DNA from: Rahnella aceris
Lineage (GTDB): Bacteria > Pseudomonadota > Gammaproteobacteria > Enterobacterales > Enterobacteriaceae
Direction of reading: 5' to 3'
Assembly (NCBI RefSeq): GCF_011684115.1
Contig: NZ_JAADJV010000007.1
Span: 89,388 to 153,387, forward strand
DNA length: 64,000 nucleotides
In this document: positions 46,448 through 60,954 of the stretch, in pieces
Layout: the number at the start of each line of letters is the position of its first letter
How positions within the stretch are numbered: position 1 is the stretch's first letter
Position numbers and translations under genes: made by a program
Notes under the pieces: model-generated
What the model was told of the DNA's origin: nothing
The model's database searches: none
Seen by the model: only the letters and a program-made list of their open reading frames with translations

Positions 46448-47203
46448 ATGGAAAAGCAGACGCCGGAAACCACCCATTTTGGTTTTCGTACAGTAGCCAA
46501 AGATGAAAAACAGGAAATGGTGGCAGAAGTCTTCCATTCCGTTGCGGCAAAATATGATTTGATGAATGATCTGATGTCTTTCGGTATTCATCGCATCTGG
46601 AAGCGCTTCACTATTGATTGCAGCGGTGTCCGTCAGGGACAACGTGTGCTGGATCTGGCCGGTGGTACGGGCGATCTGACCGCAAAATTTTCCCGTCTGG
46701 TGGGTGAGAAAGGCGAAGTCGTGCTGGCGGATATCAATGATTCCATGCTGAAGATGGGCCGCGAAAAGCTGCGCGATCTTGGCATCGTCGGCAACGTCAG
46801 CTACGTTCAGGCGAATGCCGAGGCTCTGCCGTTCCCGGATAACTATTTTGACTGTATCACCATCTCTTTCGGTCTGCGTAACGTGACTGAAAAAGAGAAG
46901 GCGCTGCGTTCCATGTTCCGCGTACTCAAGCCGGGCGGGCGTCTGCTGGTACTGGAATTCTCCAAACCGGTGCTGAAGCCGCTGAGCAAAGCTTACGACA
47001 CCTATTCCTTCCATATTTTACCGCGTATTGGCGAGCTGGTTGCACACGATGCCGAAAGCTACCGGTATCTGGCTGAATCAATCCGTATGCATCCGGATCA
47101 GGAAACACTGAAAGGAATGATGGCGGACGCAGGTTTTGAAAATGTGACTTATCACAACCTGACTGGCGGCATTGTGGCGTTACATCGGGGTTTCAAATTC
47201 TGA
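46448..47203 (+). CDS. ubiE: Ubiquinone/menaquinone C-methyltransferase UbiE
   Basis: UbiE methylates the quinone ring carbon in both ubiquinone and menaquinone synthesis, with SAM as donor. The 251-residue protein has the SAM motif [20 protein letters not shown] near residue 66, [20 protein letters not shown] and the C-terminal [12 protein letters not shown]. Length and sequence match E. coli. ubiJ starts 1 bp after its stop and ubiB overlaps ubiJ, so the three form a tight operon for ubiquinone synthesis. Confidence 0.97.
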   Translation: MEKQTPETTHFGFRTVAKDEKQEMVAEVFHSVAAKYDLMNDLMSFGIHRIWKRFTIDCSGVRQGQRVLDLAGGTGDLTAKFSRLVGEKGEVVLADINDSMLKMGREKLRDLGIVGNVSYVQANAEALPFPDNYFDCITISFGLRNVTEKEKALRSMFRVLKPGGRLLVLEFSKPVLKPLSKAYDTYSFHILPRIGELVAHDAESYRYLAESIRMHPDQETLKGMMADAGFENVTYHNLTGGIVALHRGFKF

Positions 47204-47204
47204 T

Positions 47205-47825
47205 ATGAGTATGCCGATGTTGTTAACGCCGTTACTGACTGCCGCTATCGAGACGCCGCTTAATTACCTGCTTTTCAGAGATCGCAGCATGAAGGCGGCG
47301 CGGACACGTCTGGCCGGTAAAGTTCTGCGTGTTGAATTGCAGGAACTGAGTACACCACTGACGTTTGTGTTCAGTGAACAGAAAATTGATGTGCTCGGGC
47401 AATGGGACGGCGCGGCAGATTGCACCGTCACCTCGAAACTGTCAGTGCTGCATAAGTTACGTGATCGCCAGCAGTTGTCGCCCATGATGCGCAGTGGCGA
47501 GCTGGTAGTTGATGGCGATATCGCCCTGGTTCAGCAGTTCTCTGCATTGCTGGATATGGCGGAAATTGAGCCTGCGGAATTTCTGGCACCCTATATCGGT
47601 GACATTGCGGCACAGGGGCTGAGTCAGACCGTGCAGGGCGTTTTCAGCTTTTTGCAAAAAGGGTTGAAACACCAGCAGAGCTATGTGGCGCAAACGCTGA
47701 CTGAAGAGTGGAAAATGGCACCCGGTCCGCTGGAAGTTGTCTGGTTTAGTGATGAGGTTTCCGCACTGGTGTGTGAGCTGGATGCGCTGGATAAACGTAT
47801 CAAAAAACTGGAGGACAAACCGTGA
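47205..47825 (+). CDS. ubiJ: Ubiquinone biosynthesis accessory factor UbiJ
   Basis: UbiJ is a SCP2-domain protein that binds the lipid intermediates and, with UbiK, organises the soluble Ubi complex. From the ATG at 47205 it has 206 residues. Conserved blocks are [33 protein letters not shown] and [13 protein letters not shown] start two codons later (47211) is also possible. Its stop overlaps the ubiB GTG (GTGA). Confidence 0.93.
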   Translation: MSMPMLLTPLLTAAIETPLNYLLFRDRSMKAARTRLAGKVLRVELQELSTPLTFVFSEQKIDVLGQWDGAADCTVTSKLSVLHKLRDRQQLSPMMRSGELVVDGDIALVQQFSALLDMAEIEPAEFLAPYIGDIAAQGLSQTVQGVFSFLQKGLKHQQSYVAQTLTEEWKMAPGPLEVVWFSDEVSALVCELDALDKRIKKLEDKP

Positions 47826-49453
47826 CGCCTAGGGAAATGCGACGTTTATATCTGATTATCCGCATGTTTCTGATCTACGGCCTTGACGAACTGATCCCTA
47901 AAATCCGCTTAACGTTACCACTGAGAATTGGTCGTTATCTTTTTTTCTGGTTACCAAATCGTCATAAAGAAAAGCCGTTAGGTGAGCGCATGCGCCTGGC
48001 ACTGGAACAGCTTGGGCCGGTTTGGATCAAGTTCGGTCAGATGATGTCTACACGCCGCGATCTTTTCCCCCCGCACATAGCCGATCAGCTGGCTTTGCTT
48101 CAGGACCATGTTCCGCCGTTTGATGGTGCGAAAGCCCGTCAGCAAATTGATGCCGCGCTGGGTGGCCCGCTGGAAACCTGGTTTGATGAGTTCGATCAGA
48201 CGCCGCTGGCGTCTGCGTCGATTGCTCAGGTGCACACGGCGATCCTGAAAGAAAACGGCAAACCGGTGGTGCTCAAAGTTATCCGTCCGGATATTTTACC
48301 GACCATTGTTGCTGATATCCGTTTGATGTCGCGTCTTGCTGGCTGGCTACCGATTTTGTTACCGGATGGTCGCCGTTTGCGTCCGCGTGAAGTGGTACGT
48401 GAGTATGAGAAAACGCTGCTCGATGAACTGAATCTGTTACGTGAAGCCGCGAATGCCATTCAGCTTCGCCGTAACTTTGAAGGTAGCCCGATGCTGTATG
48501 TGCCGGAAGTGTACCCGGACTATTGCAGCGAACAATTGATGGTGATGGAACGTATTTACGGGATCCCTGTTTCTGATATTGAGGCGCTGAAAAAACAGGG
48601 CACCAATATGAAATTGCTGGCGGAGCGCGGTGTACAGGTCTTCTTCACTCAGGTTTTTCGCGACAGTTTCTTCCATGCGGATATGCATCCGGGCAATATT
48701 TTTGTGAGCTACGAAACGCCTGAAGATCCTTGCTACATAGGCATTGATTGCGGCATAGTTGGTTCGCTCAATAAGGAAGACAAGCGCTATCTGGCGGAGA
48801 ATTTCATCGCGTTCTTTAACCGTGATTACCGCAAAGTAGCTGAATTGCATGTCGATTCCGGCTGGGTCCCGCGAGATACCAACGTTGAAGAATTCGAATT
48901 TGCAATTCGGACAGTGTGTGAACCGATTTTTGAGAAACCGCTGGCGGATATTTCCTTCGGTAACGTATTGTTAAATCTGTTTAATACGGCTCGCCGTTTT
49001 AATATGGAAGTCCAGCCTCAGTTGGTGTTGCTGCAAAAGACACTGTTGTATGTAGAAGGCCTCGGGCGTCAGCTTTATCCTCAACTGGATTTGTGGACAA
49101 CGGCGAAACCTTTCCTCGAAAGCTGGGTTCGTGATCAGGTGGGTCTGCCGGCGATGATCCGCGCACTGAAAGAGCGTGCGCCGTTCTGGATTGAGAAAAT
49201 GCCTGAACTGCCAGATTTGGTTTATCAGAGCCTGCATCAGCACAAGCTGTTGCAATACAACATTGAGAAGCTTTCCTCCCAGATCCATAACCAGAGTTCC
49301 CGTCAGGGGCAGTCTCGTTATTTGTTGGGAATGGGTGCGACGCTGTTACTGAGCGGAACCCTCTTACTGTTGGGTGGCGTTAAGGTTTACCCCGCCTGCC
49401 TGATGGCAGCCGGTGTTGTTTCCTGGTTAATCGGATGGAAGCGCGCCAGCTGA
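47822..49453 (+). CDS. ubiB: Ubiquinone biosynthesis kinase-like protein UbiB
   Basis: UbiB is an atypical protein-kinase-like ATPase (ADCK/Coq8 family) that supports ubiquinone synthesis, possibly by extracting intermediates from the membrane. The 543-residue product has the family KxGQ motif in [17 protein letters not shown], the Ala-rich nucleotide loop [13 protein letters not shown], and the [13 protein letters not shown] and GIDCGIVG catalytic segments. Two C-terminal membrane spans follow (about 498-540). The start is GTG, overlapping the ubiJ stop. Sequence is close to E. coli. Confidence 0.96.
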   Translation: MTPREMRRLYLIIRMFLIYGLDELIPKIRLTLPLRIGRYLFFWLPNRHKEKPLGERMRLALEQLGPVWIKFGQMMSTRRDLFPPHIADQLALLQDHVPPFDGAKARQQIDAALGGPLETWFDEFDQTPLASASIAQVHTAILKENGKPVVLKVIRPDILPTIVADIRLMSRLAGWLPILLPDGRRLRPREVVREYEKTLLDELNLLREAANAIQLRRNFEGSPMLYVPEVYPDYCSEQLMVMERIYGIPVSDIEALKKQGTNMKLLAERGVQVFFTQVFRDSFFHADMHPGNIFVSYETPEDPCYIGIDCGIVGSLNKEDKRYLAENFIAFFNRDYRKVAELHVDSGWVPRDTNVEEFEFAIRTVCEPIFEKPLADISFGNVLLNLFNTARRFNMEVQPQLVLLQKTLLYVEGLGRQLYPQLDLWTTAKPFLESWVRDQVGLPAMIRALKERAPFWIEKMPELPDLVYQSLHQHKLLQYNIEKLSSQIHNQSSRQGQSRYLLGMGATLLLSGTLLLLGGVKVYPACLMAAGVVSWLIGWKRAS

Positions 49454-49526
49454 GCAAATTGTTTTAAATCGAATGCCGTTTGCGGACGGCAATAAATGTC
49501 GTTCCTTCCTGTTTGAGGTGAAAATA

Positions 49527-49793
49527 ATGGGTGGTATTAGTATTACAAAAATCCTGATCCTCGTTGTTCTTGTGGTACTGCTGTTCGGTACGAAGAAACT
49601 GCGTGGTCTGGGTTCTGATCTGGGTGCTTCCATCAAAGGCTTCAAAAAAGCCATGAGTGACGACGACAGCCAGTCAAAAACTAAAGACGCTGACGTTTCT
49701 CCCACTGATGCTGATTTCGTAGCAAAGTCTGTTGAAAGCAAGCCAGAAGCGAAAGCAGAAGACACCAAGAGCCAAAACAAAGAGCAGGTATAA
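49527..49793 (+). CDS. tatA: Twin-arginine translocase subunit TatA
   Basis: TatA polymerises to open the pore for folded twin-arginine substrates. The 88-residue protein has an N-terminal membrane helix (SITKILILVVLVVLLFG), the hinge FGTKKLRGLGSDLGASIKGFKKAM amphipathic helix and a charged tail. E. coli TatA begins MGGIS in the same way. An upstream ATG at 49473 would add 18 polar residues and is rejected; GAGGTG precedes 49527. tatB follows after 3 bp. Confidence 0.96.
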   Translation: MGGISITKILILVVLVVLLFGTKKLRGLGSDLGASIKGFKKAMSDDDSQSKTKDADVSPTDADFVAKSVESKPEAKAEDTKSQNKEQV

Positions 49794-49796
49794 GCC

Positions 49797-50444
49797 GTGT
49801 TCGATATTGGATTTAGTGAACTGCTGCTGGTATTGGTGATTGGCCTGGTTGTCCTCGGGCCCGAGCGTTTACCTGTAGCAGTCAGAACAGTAGCAGGCTG
49901 GATCCGTACGCTTCGTGCCATGGCTGCTTCAGTTCAAAGCGAATTGTCGCAGGAACTGAAACTCCAGGAATTGCAGGATAGCCTGAAGAAAGCGGAAGAA
50001 GCCGGTCTGAAGAATCTCACGCCAGAAATCAAAGCGTCTATGGACGAGTTGAAAGAAGCCGCAGAATCTATGAAGCAGTCGATCAATTCAGGATTGAATC
50101 CTGCAGAGAAAGCTGTGGAAGAAGCCAAAGCGGAAGGCAACACCATCCACAACCCTGTTCTGGATGAAGCTGAAGCGCACCATGATGCGGGTGTGTCTCC
50201 TGCTGCTGCCGACAATGTGGTTTCTGCACCGGCAACGGCACCACAAAGTGCTGTTGATGCCGCTCTGGCCTCAAATAAAACGGCGCATGTTGCGGCTGAA
50301 AAGCTGACGGCCTCGGCGGAACACGCGGCTGACGCTTCTGTTGACGTTTCACCGGTTGTGAAAACTGCTGCTGAAGCCCCTGTGGCTGAACCCGCAGCAC
50401 CGGCTAAACCGGCTTCATCAACTCAAACGACAGGCGAGCGTTAA
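49797..50444 (+). CDS. tatB: Twin-arginine translocase subunit TatB
   Basis: TatB with TatC forms the receptor for twin-arginine signals. The 215-residue protein has the standard N-terminal helix ([25 protein letters not shown]), an amphipathic helix and a long Ala/Glu/Pro-rich cytoplasmic tail that is longer than in E. coli (171 residues). The start is GTG at 49797, with little Shine-Dalgarno sequence, so translation probably depends on tatA. tatC starts 2 bp later. Confidence 0.95.
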   Translation: MFDIGFSELLLVLVIGLVVLGPERLPVAVRTVAGWIRTLRAMAASVQSELSQELKLQELQDSLKKAEEAGLKNLTPEIKASMDELKEAAESMKQSINSGLNPAEKAVEEAKAEGNTIHNPVLDEAEAHHDAGVSPAAADNVVSAPATAPQSAVDAALASNKTAHVAAEKLTASAEHAADASVDVSPVVKTAAEAPVAEPAAPAKPASSTQTTGER

Positions 50445-50446
50445 AC

Positions 50447-51214
50447 ATGGCAGTTGAAGATACACAACCCCTTATCAGTCATCTGATTGAGCTGCGTAAG
50501 CGCCTGTTAAATGCCATTATCTGCATTATTGTGGTGTTTTTAGCGCTGGTTTATTTCGCAAATGACATCTATCAGTTGGTGGCTTCACCGCTGATCAAAC
50601 AAATGCCGCTGGGCGCGAGCATGATTGCGACTGACGTCGCGTCGCCGTTCTTTACGCCTATCAAACTGACCATGATTGTCTCGGTGTTTGTCTCTGCACC
50701 GTTCATTTTGTATCAGGTCTGGGCATTTGTGGCTCCGGCGCTCTACAAACACGAACGCCGTCTCATGATGCCGCTGCTGTTTTCAAGCTCCGCGTTATTT
50801 TATCTCGGTGTGGCGTTTGCTTATTTCGTCGTGTTTCCGCTGGCGTTTGCTTTCTTTGCGAAAACTGCACCGGCTGGCGTGCAGATAGCCACCGACATTA
50901 ACAACTATCTCGATTTCGTGATGGCGTTGTTTATGGCGTTTGGCGTCTCCTTCGAAGTGCCTATCGCGATTGTGTTGCTTTGCTGGAGTGGTGTAACGAC
51001 ACCCGAAGACTTGAAAAAGAAACGTCCGTATGTGCTGGTCGGGGCTTTTGTGGTCGGGATGTTGTTAACACCGCCGGATGTGTTCTCGCAAACATTGCTG
51101 GCCATTCCAATGTACCTGTTGTTTGAAATCGGCGTGTTCTTTGCCCGTTTCTATGTCGGAGGCCGTCGCCGGTCGGACGTCGACAACGAGACCGATCCGG
51201 ATCAGCCTGCTTAA
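50447..51214 (+). CDS. tatC: Twin-arginine translocase subunit TatC
   Basis: TatC binds the twin-arginine signal peptide. The 255-residue protein has six membrane spans and the conserved N-terminal [16 protein letters not shown] and FYTP-type loop regions, with the conserved Glu in [14 protein letters not shown] (fourth span region). The C-terminus is polar and acidic. It is the last tat gene of the translocase; a terminator separates it from tatD. Confidence 0.96.
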   Translation: MAVEDTQPLISHLIELRKRLLNAIICIIVVFLALVYFANDIYQLVASPLIKQMPLGASMIATDVASPFFTPIKLTMIVSVFVSAPFILYQVWAFVAPALYKHERRLMMPLLFSSSALFYLGVAFAYFVVFPLAFAFFAKTAPAGVQIATDINNYLDFVMALFMAFGVSFEVPIAIVLLCWSGVTTPEDLKKKRPYVLVGAFVVGMLLTPPDVFSQTLLAIPMYLLFEIGVFFARFYVGGRRRSDVDNETDPDQPA

Positions 51215-51233
51215 AGTTTCTTTCGTTATACAT

Positions 51234-51262
51234 AGAAACCGCCCTGTTGGGCGGTTTCTGTT
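51234..51262 (+). terminator. Terminator between tatC and tatD
   Basis: AGAAACCGCCC, a TGTT loop and GGGCGGTTTCT form a perfect 11-bp stem followed by GTTTC. tatD starts only 16 bp beyond the stem, so tatD depends on read-through or a nearby promoter. Confidence 0.85.
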
Positions 51263-51274
51263 TCAGGACTCCCC

Positions 51275-52066
51275 ATGTTTGAAATCGGTATAAATCTCAC
51301 CAGCAGTCAGTTTGATAAAGATCGGCTGCAGGTAGTGGAAAGAGCCAGAACTGCCGGTCTGAGCGGCATGTTGATCACCGGAACGTCAGCGCAGGAAAGT
51401 GTCGAAGCGCAGAAAATGGCGGATGAGCATCCTGATTTTTGCTGGTCGACGGCGGGCGTGCATCCGCATCAGGCAAGTCACTGGGATGCGCAGGTTGAAG
51501 CCGGTATCCGTGAGCTTGCAGTGTTACCCAATGTTGTGGCTATCGGTGAGTGCGGGCTGGATTTCAATCGCAACTTTTCTCCGGCAGATCGACAGGAAGC
51601 TGCTTTCACGGCACAGCTGGCGCTGGCGAAAGAATTACAGTTGCCGGTGTTTCTGCATTGTCGCGATGCTGGTGAGCGCTTCGCCGCGTTGCTGAAACCC
51701 TGGCTGTCCGATTTGCCGGGCGGCGTGGTTCATTGTTTCACCGGCACCCGTCAGGAGCTTGAGTTGTATTTATCTCTCGGACTGTCGATTGGTATTACCG
51801 GTTGGGTGTGCGATGAGCGTCGCGGGCTGGAATTACGTGACATGCTGCCGCTGATCCCTGCGGACAGGTTAATGCTTGAAACCGATGCACCGTATTTACT
51901 GCCGCGTGATATGGAAAACAAGCCGAAAAACCGCCGCAATGAACCGGCTTTCCTGCCGCATATTGTTAAACAGGTCGCGCTGTGGCGCGGGGAAGATCCT
52001 CAGTGGCTGGCAGATATCACGGATGACAATGCACGTAAACTTTTTGCATTGTCCGCGCGCCGCTGA
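51275..52066 (+). CDS. tatD: 3'-5' DNA/RNA exonuclease TatD
   Basis: TatD is a metal-dependent TIM-barrel exonuclease with roles in DNA repair and RNA decay; it is not needed for Tat export. The 263-residue protein has metal-site residues in [24 protein letters not shown] (Glu), [11 protein letters not shown] and [11 protein letters not shown], and [10 protein letters not shown] near 205. The N-terminal DIGIN-like motif is [12 protein letters not shown], where E. coli has the metal-binding Asp/His pair replaced, as in other TatD of this group. It ends with a terminator. Confidence 0.94.
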   Translation: MFEIGINLTSSQFDKDRLQVVERARTAGLSGMLITGTSAQESVEAQKMADEHPDFCWSTAGVHPHQASHWDAQVEAGIRELAVLPNVVAIGECGLDFNRNFSPADRQEAAFTAQLALAKELQLPVFLHCRDAGERFAALLKPWLSDLPGGVVHCFTGTRQELELYLSLGLSIGITGWVCDERRGLELRDMLPLIPADRLMLETDAPYLLPRDMENKPKNRRNEPAFLPHIVKQVALWRGEDPQWLADITDDNARKLFALSARR

Positions 52067-52071
52067 ACCCA

Positions 52072-52106
52072 ATGATAAAGGCACCTTTAACGGTGCCTTT
52101 ATCATT
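52072..52106. terminator. Bidirectional terminator between tatD and rfaH
   Basis: ATGATAAAGGCACC and GGTGCCTTTATCAT are perfect inverted repeats around a 6-base loop. The run of A on the left and T on the right lets it serve both tatD and the convergent rfaH, which ends 22 bp further on. Confidence 0.9.
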
Positions 52107-52127
52107 TGTACTGGGCGGAGATGCCGG

Positions 52128-52616
52128 TCAGATTTTTTGGAAGTGCGTATTTTCGATGCTCTGACGAACCGGCTGGTTGATGAGGTTAAGCATCAGCAGT
52201 GAACGTGCTTCGCCGTCCGGTTCAGTATAAATCGCTTCGATACCGGCAAAAATCCCGTCGGTAATCACCACCTGATCGCCTTCATATGGCGTATCAGGAT
52301 CACGAATTTCAATTGTTGGTGGCTCCATCAACTGTTTGATGACATCTGGCTGGACGGTGGCCAGTTTCGCACCAAAGCGGATGAAGTGGCTGACGCCACG
52401 CGTTGCGTTGATCGTCGTGGTATGGATCCGCTCAGGGTCGAACTCGATGAACATGTAATTTGGAAACAGTGGCTCGCTGACCGCAGTGCGGCGTCCGCGC
52501 ACCAGTTTTTCCAGTGTGATCATCGGCGTCAGGCAGTTAACGTTCTGGCGTTCAAGATGTTCTTTTGCGCGAAGAAGCTGACCACGTTTGCAATAGAGTA
52601 AATACCAGGATTCCAT
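52128..52616 (-). CDS. rfaH: Transcription antitermination factor RfaH
   Basis: RfaH is a NusG paralogue that binds RNA polymerase at ops sites and reduces pausing in long operons for LPS, capsule and pili. From the ATG at 52616 it is 162 residues, the E. coli length. The N-terminal NGN domain ([30 protein letters not shown]) and the C-terminal KOW domain ([21 protein letters not shown]) are clear. Upstream in-frame codons to 52685 lack family support. No ops element was noticed in the window. Confidence 0.96.
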   Translation of the reverse strand: MESWYLLYCKRGQLLRAKEHLERQNVNCLTPMITLEKLVRGRRTAVSEPLFPNYMFIEFDPERIHTTTINATRGVSHFIRFGAKLATVQPDVIKQLMEPPTIEIRDPDTPYEGDQVVITDGIFAGIEAIYTEPDGEARSLLMLNLINQPVRQSIENTHFQKI

Positions 52617-52788
52617 AGTTTCCCACATAAAAGCGTTGAGCGGGGCAGCATACCAAAAGCCGCTCATGAGATACAGACAGTGCAAGTCTATGCAGACGTT
52701 TGCTGATTGTCGGCCCGTTATCTTTTATTATCGGAGAAAAGCGCGTTCTTATCCCCTCTATTAATCCTATTTTATCAGGAGAAATCTC

Positions 52789-53514
52789 ATGGAGCTGTTT
52801 TTACTGAGTAACGGCAAGCTTTCAGGTGAATCTGAGTTACTGGGTTACGCTAAAACGCGCATCCAGACTATGTTTGAGGCACACAATATCACCTCTGCCG
52901 TGCTGGTCCCCTACGCCCTGATCCGCAGTGATTACGATGCCCGCGCCTTGGAACTTTCTGATACGTTGGGCATTCGCGTCAGTAGCATTCATCATGCAGA
53001 AAATCCTGCTGAAGCTATTGCCGGCGCACAATGCATTTTGATCAGCGGCGGGAATACCTGGATGCTTAATCAGATGCTGCATGAACATAGCCTGATCGTA
53101 CCGATTCAGCGGGCAGTGCGTGAGCGCAATGTGCCTTATGTTGGCTGGAGTGCGGGTTGTAATGTCGCCACACCAAGCATCCGCACCACCAATGATATGC
53201 CTGTTCGCAACTCTGTGGTTCTGCCTGCTCTCGGCCTGTTCCCGGTGCAAATCAATCCGCATTACATCGATGCCCATTTAAGCGGTCATATGGGCGAAAC
53301 CCGTGATGAGCGCATTGCGGAATTCTGCGCGGTTAACCCGTCTGAATCAGTGATTGCGTTGCGTGAAGGCAGCCTGTTGCAGGTGTCCGGCAATGATCTG
53401 AGTTACTTCAGTGCTAAAAATCAGGGGTTTAAGGTTTTCCGCCACGGGCAAGACACACAGGAATATCAGGATACTCAGGCGCTCCAGCCTCTGGTGTCTT
53501 TTAACTGCGTGTGA
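52789..53514 (+). CDS. pepE: Alpha-aspartyl dipeptidase PepE
   Basis: PepE hydrolyses dipeptides with N-terminal aspartate; it is a Ser peptidase of family S51, with the nucleophile in GWSAGCN near residue 122. The 241-residue protein matches the family along its length, including ILISGGNTWMLNQML and PHYIDAHLSGHMGETRDERIAEF. It lies between rfaH and ubiD, which are adjacent in E. coli. AGGAGAAA precedes the ATG. Confidence 0.94.
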   Translation: MELFLLSNGKLSGESELLGYAKTRIQTMFEAHNITSAVLVPYALIRSDYDARALELSDTLGIRVSSIHHAENPAEAIAGAQCILISGGNTWMLNQMLHEHSLIVPIQRAVRERNVPYVGWSAGCNVATPSIRTTNDMPVRNSVVLPALGLFPVQINPHYIDAHLSGHMGETRDERIAEFCAVNPSESVIALREGSLLQVSGNDLSYFSAKNQGFKVFRHGQDTQEYQDTQALQPLVSFNCV

Positions 53515-53708
53515 TTGTCGTCGCGATATAACTTCCGCACCGTCAGACCAAAAATACCCGGCCTGACGGTTATACTGCTTTTTCGTTATCAGACTTTACT
53601 TACCAATAAGAAATTTACTGATAACAAACTTGCTGATAACAAAAAAGCAGCAACAACTCTGGAGAGGCTCTATAATGCTCTCCTTCAACCCGGCGACTCA
53701 GAATCAGC

Positions 53709-55199
53709 ATGAAATACCGTGATTTACGTGACTTCCTCTCGTTACTCGAAAAGAGAGGCCAACTGAAACGCATTAGCCAGTCAGTTGACCCTTATCTGGA
53801 AATGACCGAAATTGCCGATCGTACCCTGCGTGCAGGTGGTCCGGCGCTTTTGTTCGAAAATCCTAAAGGCTACGACATGCCGGTTTTGTGCAATTTATTC
53901 GGCACACCTCAGCGTGTGGCGATGGGCATGGGCAAAGAAGATGTCAGTGCGTTGCGGGAAGTCGGTGAATTACTGGCGTTTCTGAAAGAACCTGAGCCGC
54001 CACGCGGTTTTCGTGATTTATACGACAAAGCGCCGAAGTTTAAACAAGTGCTGAACATGCCGACCAAAATGCTGCATTCGGCACCTTGTCAGCAGCAGAT
54101 TTGGGAAGGTGATGCGGTCGATATCACCAAAATTCCGGTGATGCAGTGCTGGCCGGAAGATGCCGCGCCGCTCATCACCTGGGGCCTGACTGTGACTCGT
54201 GGCCCGAACAAGCCGCGTCAAAATCTGGGCATTTATCGTCAGCAGGTGCTGGGTAAAAATAAAGTGATCATGCGCTGGTTGTCCCATCGGGGCGGCGCGC
54301 TCGATTTCCAGGAATGGTGCCAGCAGAATCCGGGCCAGCGTTTTCCGGTTTCCGTGGCGCTGGGTGCCGATCCGGCAACGATTCTTGGCGCTGTGACGCC
54401 GGTGCCCGATACGCTGTCTGAATATGCCTTTGCCGGGTTGTTGCGTGGTAACAAAACGGAAGTGGTGAAATGTATTTCCAACGATCTGGAAGTGCCTGCC
54501 AGCGCCGAGATTGTGCTTGAAGGGTATATCGAGCCGGGTGAAATGGCACCGGAAGGCCCTTATGGCGACCACACCGGCTACTATAATGAAGTGGATAGCT
54601 TCCCGGTGTTTACCATTACGCACATGACGCAGCGAAAAGATGCCATCTATCATTCGACCTACACCGGCCGTCCGCCGGATGAACCTGCGGTTCTGGGTGT
54701 GGCGTTGAATGAAGTGTTTGTGCCAATCCTGAAAAAACAGTTTCCGGAAATTGTGGACTTCTATCTGCCGCCTGAGGGTTGCTCCTACCGTCTGGCTGTC
54801 GTTACCATGAAGAAGCAATACGCCGGTCATGCTAAACGCGTGATGATGGGCGTCTGGTCATTCCTGCGTCAGTTCATGTACACCAAGTTCGTGATTGTGT
54901 GCGACGACGATGTGAATGCCCGCGACTGGAACGACGTGATTTGGGCGATCACCACCCGGATGGATCCCGCGCGGGATACGGTTCTGGTGGAAAATACCCC
55001 GATTGATTATCTCGATTTTGCCTCCCCGGTGTCGGGCCTTGGCTCGAAAATGGGGATGGATGCGACCAACAAATGGCCGGGTGAAACGCAGCGTGAATGG
55101 GGACGTCCGATTGTGAAAGATCCGGAAGTCACCGCGCGTATCGATGCTATTTGGGATGAACTCGCTATTCTTAATGATAAAGACGATGCGAAAAAATAA
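53709..55199 (+). CDS. ubiD: 3-Octaprenyl-4-hydroxybenzoate decarboxylase UbiD
   Basis: UbiD removes the carboxyl group of octaprenyl-4-hydroxybenzoate in ubiquinone synthesis, using prenylated FMN made by UbiX. The 496-residue protein matches E. coli (497). The prFMN-binding and catalytic stretches are [46 protein letters not shown] with the conserved Glu, and [11 protein letters not shown]. It lies 48 bp before fre, as in E. coli. The 194-bp gap upstream holds two imperfect copies of CTGATAACAAA near 53620 and 53630, but no gene. Confidence 0.97.
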   Translation: MKYRDLRDFLSLLEKRGQLKRISQSVDPYLEMTEIADRTLRAGGPALLFENPKGYDMPVLCNLFGTPQRVAMGMGKEDVSALREVGELLAFLKEPEPPRGFRDLYDKAPKFKQVLNMPTKMLHSAPCQQQIWEGDAVDITKIPVMQCWPEDAAPLITWGLTVTRGPNKPRQNLGIYRQQVLGKNKVIMRWLSHRGGALDFQEWCQQNPGQRFPVSVALGADPATILGAVTPVPDTLSEYAFAGLLRGNKTEVVKCISNDLEVPASAEIVLEGYIEPGEMAPEGPYGDHTGYYNEVDSFPVFTITHMTQRKDAIYHSTYTGRPPDEPAVLGVALNEVFVPILKKQFPEIVDFYLPPEGCSYRLAVVTMKKQYAGHAKRVMMGVWSFLRQFMYTKFVIVCDDDVNARDWNDVIWAITTRMDPARDTVLVENTPIDYLDFASPVSGLGSKMGMDATNKWPGETQREWGRPIVKDPEVTARIDAIWDELAILNDKDDAKK

Positions 55200-55247
55200 T
55201 CGAATCTTTGTCCTACGCTTTGCTTTGATGACCCACAGAGGGAACGC

Positions 55248-55949
55248 ATGACAACATTGAGCTGTAAAGTGACCTCGGTTGAGGCGATAACGGATACGGT
55301 GTATCGCGTCCGCCTGGTTCCGGAAGCGCCTTTCTCGTTCCGCGCGGGTCAGTATCTTATGGTGGTAATGGATGAGCGTGACAAGCGCCCGTTCTCGCTG
55401 GCCTCGACGCCGGCTCAACACAATGTGATTGAGCTGCACATCGGCGCGTCTGAACTGAATTTGTACGCGATGGCCGTGATGGATCGCATTTTGAAAGAAC
55501 AGGCAATCACCGTTGATATTCCGCACGGCGATGCCTGGTTGCGCGAAGATGGCGAGCGTCCGCTGGTATTGATTGCGGGCGGAACGGGCTTCTCTTACGT
55601 GCGTTCCATTCTGATCACAGCACTCGAGCAGCAACCGCATCGTGATATCTCGATTTACTGGGGGGGCCGTGAGCTGAAGCATCTGTATGATCTCGGTGAA
55701 CTGGAAGCGATGAGCATCAATCATCCGAACCTGAAAGTGATCCCGGTGGTTGAACAGCCGGAAGAGGGCTGGCAGGGCAGAAGTGGCACTGTTCTGAGCG
55801 CGGTTTTACAGGATTTCTCTTCACTGGCTGAGTACGACATTTATATCGCCGGTCGTTTTGAGATGGCTAAAATCGCCCGTGAACGTTTTGTCGCCGAGCG
55901 CGGTGCGCAGGAAGACCGTCTGTTTGGTGATGCTTTCTCTTTCATCTGA
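55248..55949 (+). CDS. fre: NAD(P)H-flavin reductase Fre
   Basis: Fre reduces free riboflavin, FMN or FAD with NAD(P)H; the reduced flavin can reduce iron and supports several oxygenases and UbiX-type chemistry. The 233-residue protein has the flavin-binding RPFSLAST and the NAD(P)-binding [14 protein letters not shown] (near residue 107), plus the C-terminal FGDAFSF. The N-terminus ([13 protein letters not shown]) is as in E. coli. It converges on fadA. Confidence 0.96.
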   Translation: MTTLSCKVTSVEAITDTVYRVRLVPEAPFSFRAGQYLMVVMDERDKRPFSLASTPAQHNVIELHIGASELNLYAMAVMDRILKEQAITVDIPHGDAWLREDGERPLVLIAGGTGFSYVRSILITALEQQPHRDISIYWGGRELKHLYDLGELEAMSINHPNLKVIPVVEQPEEGWQGRSGTVLSAVLQDFSSLAEYDIYIAGRFEMAKIARERFVAERGAQEDRLFGDAFSFI

Positions 55950-55959
55950 TTGAACAATG

Positions 55960-55984
55960 AAAAAGCCCGCCCCTGACAGGCGGG
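55960..55984 (-). terminator. Terminator likely serving fadA (minus strand)
   Basis: CCCGCC (55966-55971) and GGCGGG (55979-55984) form a stem whose left flank is AAAAAG. Read on the minus strand it is a stem followed by CTTTTT, so it should stop fadA transcripts although it lies nearer fre. On the plus strand it has no T-run. Confidence 0.75.
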
Positions 55985-56019
55985 AAAACGGCAACTAAAA
56001 CGGGTAGAACACATTGATG

Positions 56020-56049
56020 AAAGCGGGCTGAATGCCCGCTTTTTTGTTT
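56020..56049 (+). terminator. Terminator likely serving fre (plus strand)
   Basis: AAAGCGGGC, a TGAAT loop and GCCCGCTTTTTTG form a stem with a T-run on the plus strand. It lies 71 bp past fre and only 17 bp from the fadA stop, so the two convergent genes each use the hairpin nearer to the other gene. Confidence 0.9.
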
Positions 56050-56065
56050 TTGCAGAAAGGGATTG

Positions 56066-59433
<3,368 letters not shown>

Positions 59434-59459
59434 GTGTCTCTCCTGAATCATCTGGGATG

Positions 59460-59476
59460 ATCTGGTATGACCAGAT
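59460..59476 (-). promoter_or_regulatory. FadR operator of fadBA
   Basis: ATCTGGT-ATG-ACCAGAT is a perfect 7-bp inverted repeat around a 3-bp centre, and matches the FadR consensus in E. coli fadB almost base for base. FadR would repress fadBA until long-chain acyl-CoA releases it. Confidence 0.92.
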
Positions 59477-59622
59477 GTTTTGGAGTGTGGTTTTTATGTT
59501 AATAATTTGCAAATGAGATGTGTTTTATTTGCAGGCAAGATCACAAACCTTCCGGGACTATGGTCGCGGTGAGGCTGTGGTAAGATGCTGCATCGTCATT
59601 CAGGTGAAAAAAGGACAGTTGG

Positions 59623-60954
59623 ATGGAATCGCTTACTACGCTTTATAAAGAACATATCGCCACGCTGCAGACGCGTGCCCGTGAAATTCTGCAACGTTCT
59701 CAGCTTGATGCGTTACTGATTCACTCCGGTGAGTTGCTGACGACCTTCCTTGATGACCACAGTTATCCCTTCAAAGTCAATCCGCAGTTCAAAGCCTGGG
59801 TGCCGGTCACCAAAGTGCCGAACTGCTGGTTGTGGGTGGATGGCGTGAATGCGCCGAAGCTGTGGTTCTATTCTCCGGTGGATTACTGGCACAGCCATGA
59901 GCCGCTGCCGGAGTCCTTCTGGACGAAAGAGATTTCCCTGACGCCGCTGGCCAACGCTGACGATATCAAAGGCCAGTTGCCGGTTGATCTCAAACGTGTG
60001 GGTTACATCGGTTACAGTCAGGAACGTGCGATCAGCATGGGTATCCCTGCGGCGAACGTGAATCCGAAAGTGGTACTGGATTTCCTGCATTATCATCGCG
60101 CTTACAAAACAGACTATGAACTGGCCTGTATGCGTGAAGCGCAGAAAGTCGCGGTCAGTGGCCATCGCGCGGCGAAAGAAGCGTTCCTTTCCGGCATGAG
60201 CGAATTTGATATCAATCTGGCGTATCTCACTGCTACCGGTCATCGTGATACCGATGTGCCTTACAGCAACATTGTCGCGCTCAATGAACACGCTTCCGTA
60301 CTGCATTACACTACGCTCGATAATCAGCCGCCTGCCGAAATGCACAGCTTCCTGCTTGATGCCGGTGCAGAATATAACGGTTATGCCGCCGATCTGACGC
60401 GTACCTATGCCGCAAAACCGGACAGTGATTTCGCAGCACTCGTGAAAGATCTCAATACGGAAGAACTTGCGTTAATTGATACGATTAAAGCCGGTGTGCG
60501 CTATACCGACTATCATGTTCAGATGCATCACCGTATCGCCAAATTGTTGAAAGCGCATAAGCTGGTGGTGGATATTAGTGAAGACGCCATGGTGGAACAG
60601 AACCTGACCGGGCCTTTCCTGCCGCATGGTCTGGGGCATCCGCTGGGGTTACAGGTTCACGATGTCGCCGGGTTTATGCAGGATGATACCGGCACGCATC
60701 TGGCCGCGCCTTCGCAATATCCCTACCTGCGTTGTACCCGTGTGATTGAGCCAGGCATGGTGCTGACTATCGAGCCGGGTTTGTATTTCATCGATTCGTT
60801 GCTGTTACCGTGGCGCGAAGGGCAGTTTAGCAAACACTTTGCCTGGGATCGCATCAATGCCATGAAGTCATTTGGCGGCATTCGTATCGAAGACAACATT
60901 GTCATCCACGATAATCGTATCGAAAATATGACACGTGATCTGAAGCTGGCCTGA
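59623..60954 (+). CDS. pepQ: Xaa-Pro dipeptidase PepQ
   Basis: PepQ cleaves dipeptides with C-terminal proline. The 443-residue product matches E. coli in length and belongs to the pita-bread metallopeptidases. The metal ligands lie in [19 protein letters not shown] (two Asp), [15 protein letters not shown] (His), TIEPGLYF (Glu) and [10 protein letters not shown] (Glu). AAAGGA lies eight bases before the ATG. It is divergent from fadB and its stop overlaps the yigZ start by one base. Confidence 0.96.
   Translation: MESLTTLYKEHIATLQTRAREILQRSQLDALLIHSGELLTTFLDDHSYPFKVNPQFKAWVPVTKVPNCWLWVDGVNAPKLWFYSPVDYWHSHEPLPESFWTKEISLTPLANADDIKGQLPVDLKRVGYIGYSQERAISMGIPAANVNPKVVLDFLHYHRAYKTDYELACMREAQKVAVSGHRAAKEAFLSGMSEFDINLAYLTATGHRDTDVPYSNIVALNEHASVLHYTTLDNQPPAEMHSFLLDAGAEYNGYAADLTRTYAAKPDSDFAALVKDLNTEELALIDTIKAGVRYTDYHVQMHHRIAKLLKAHKLVVDISEDAMVEQNLTGPFLPHGLGHPLGLQVHDVAGFMQDDTGTHLAAPSQYPYLRCTRVIEPGMVLTIEPGLYFIDSLLLPWREGQFSKHFAWDRINAMKSFGGIRIEDNIVIHDNRIENMTRDLKLA

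Noticed and set aside
53515..53712. 65-codon frame between pepE and ubiD
   Set aside because: No Shine-Dalgarno, low-complexity Lys/Asn-rich translation and overlap with the ubiD start region; treated as leader sequence with two imperfect CTGATAACAAA repeats.
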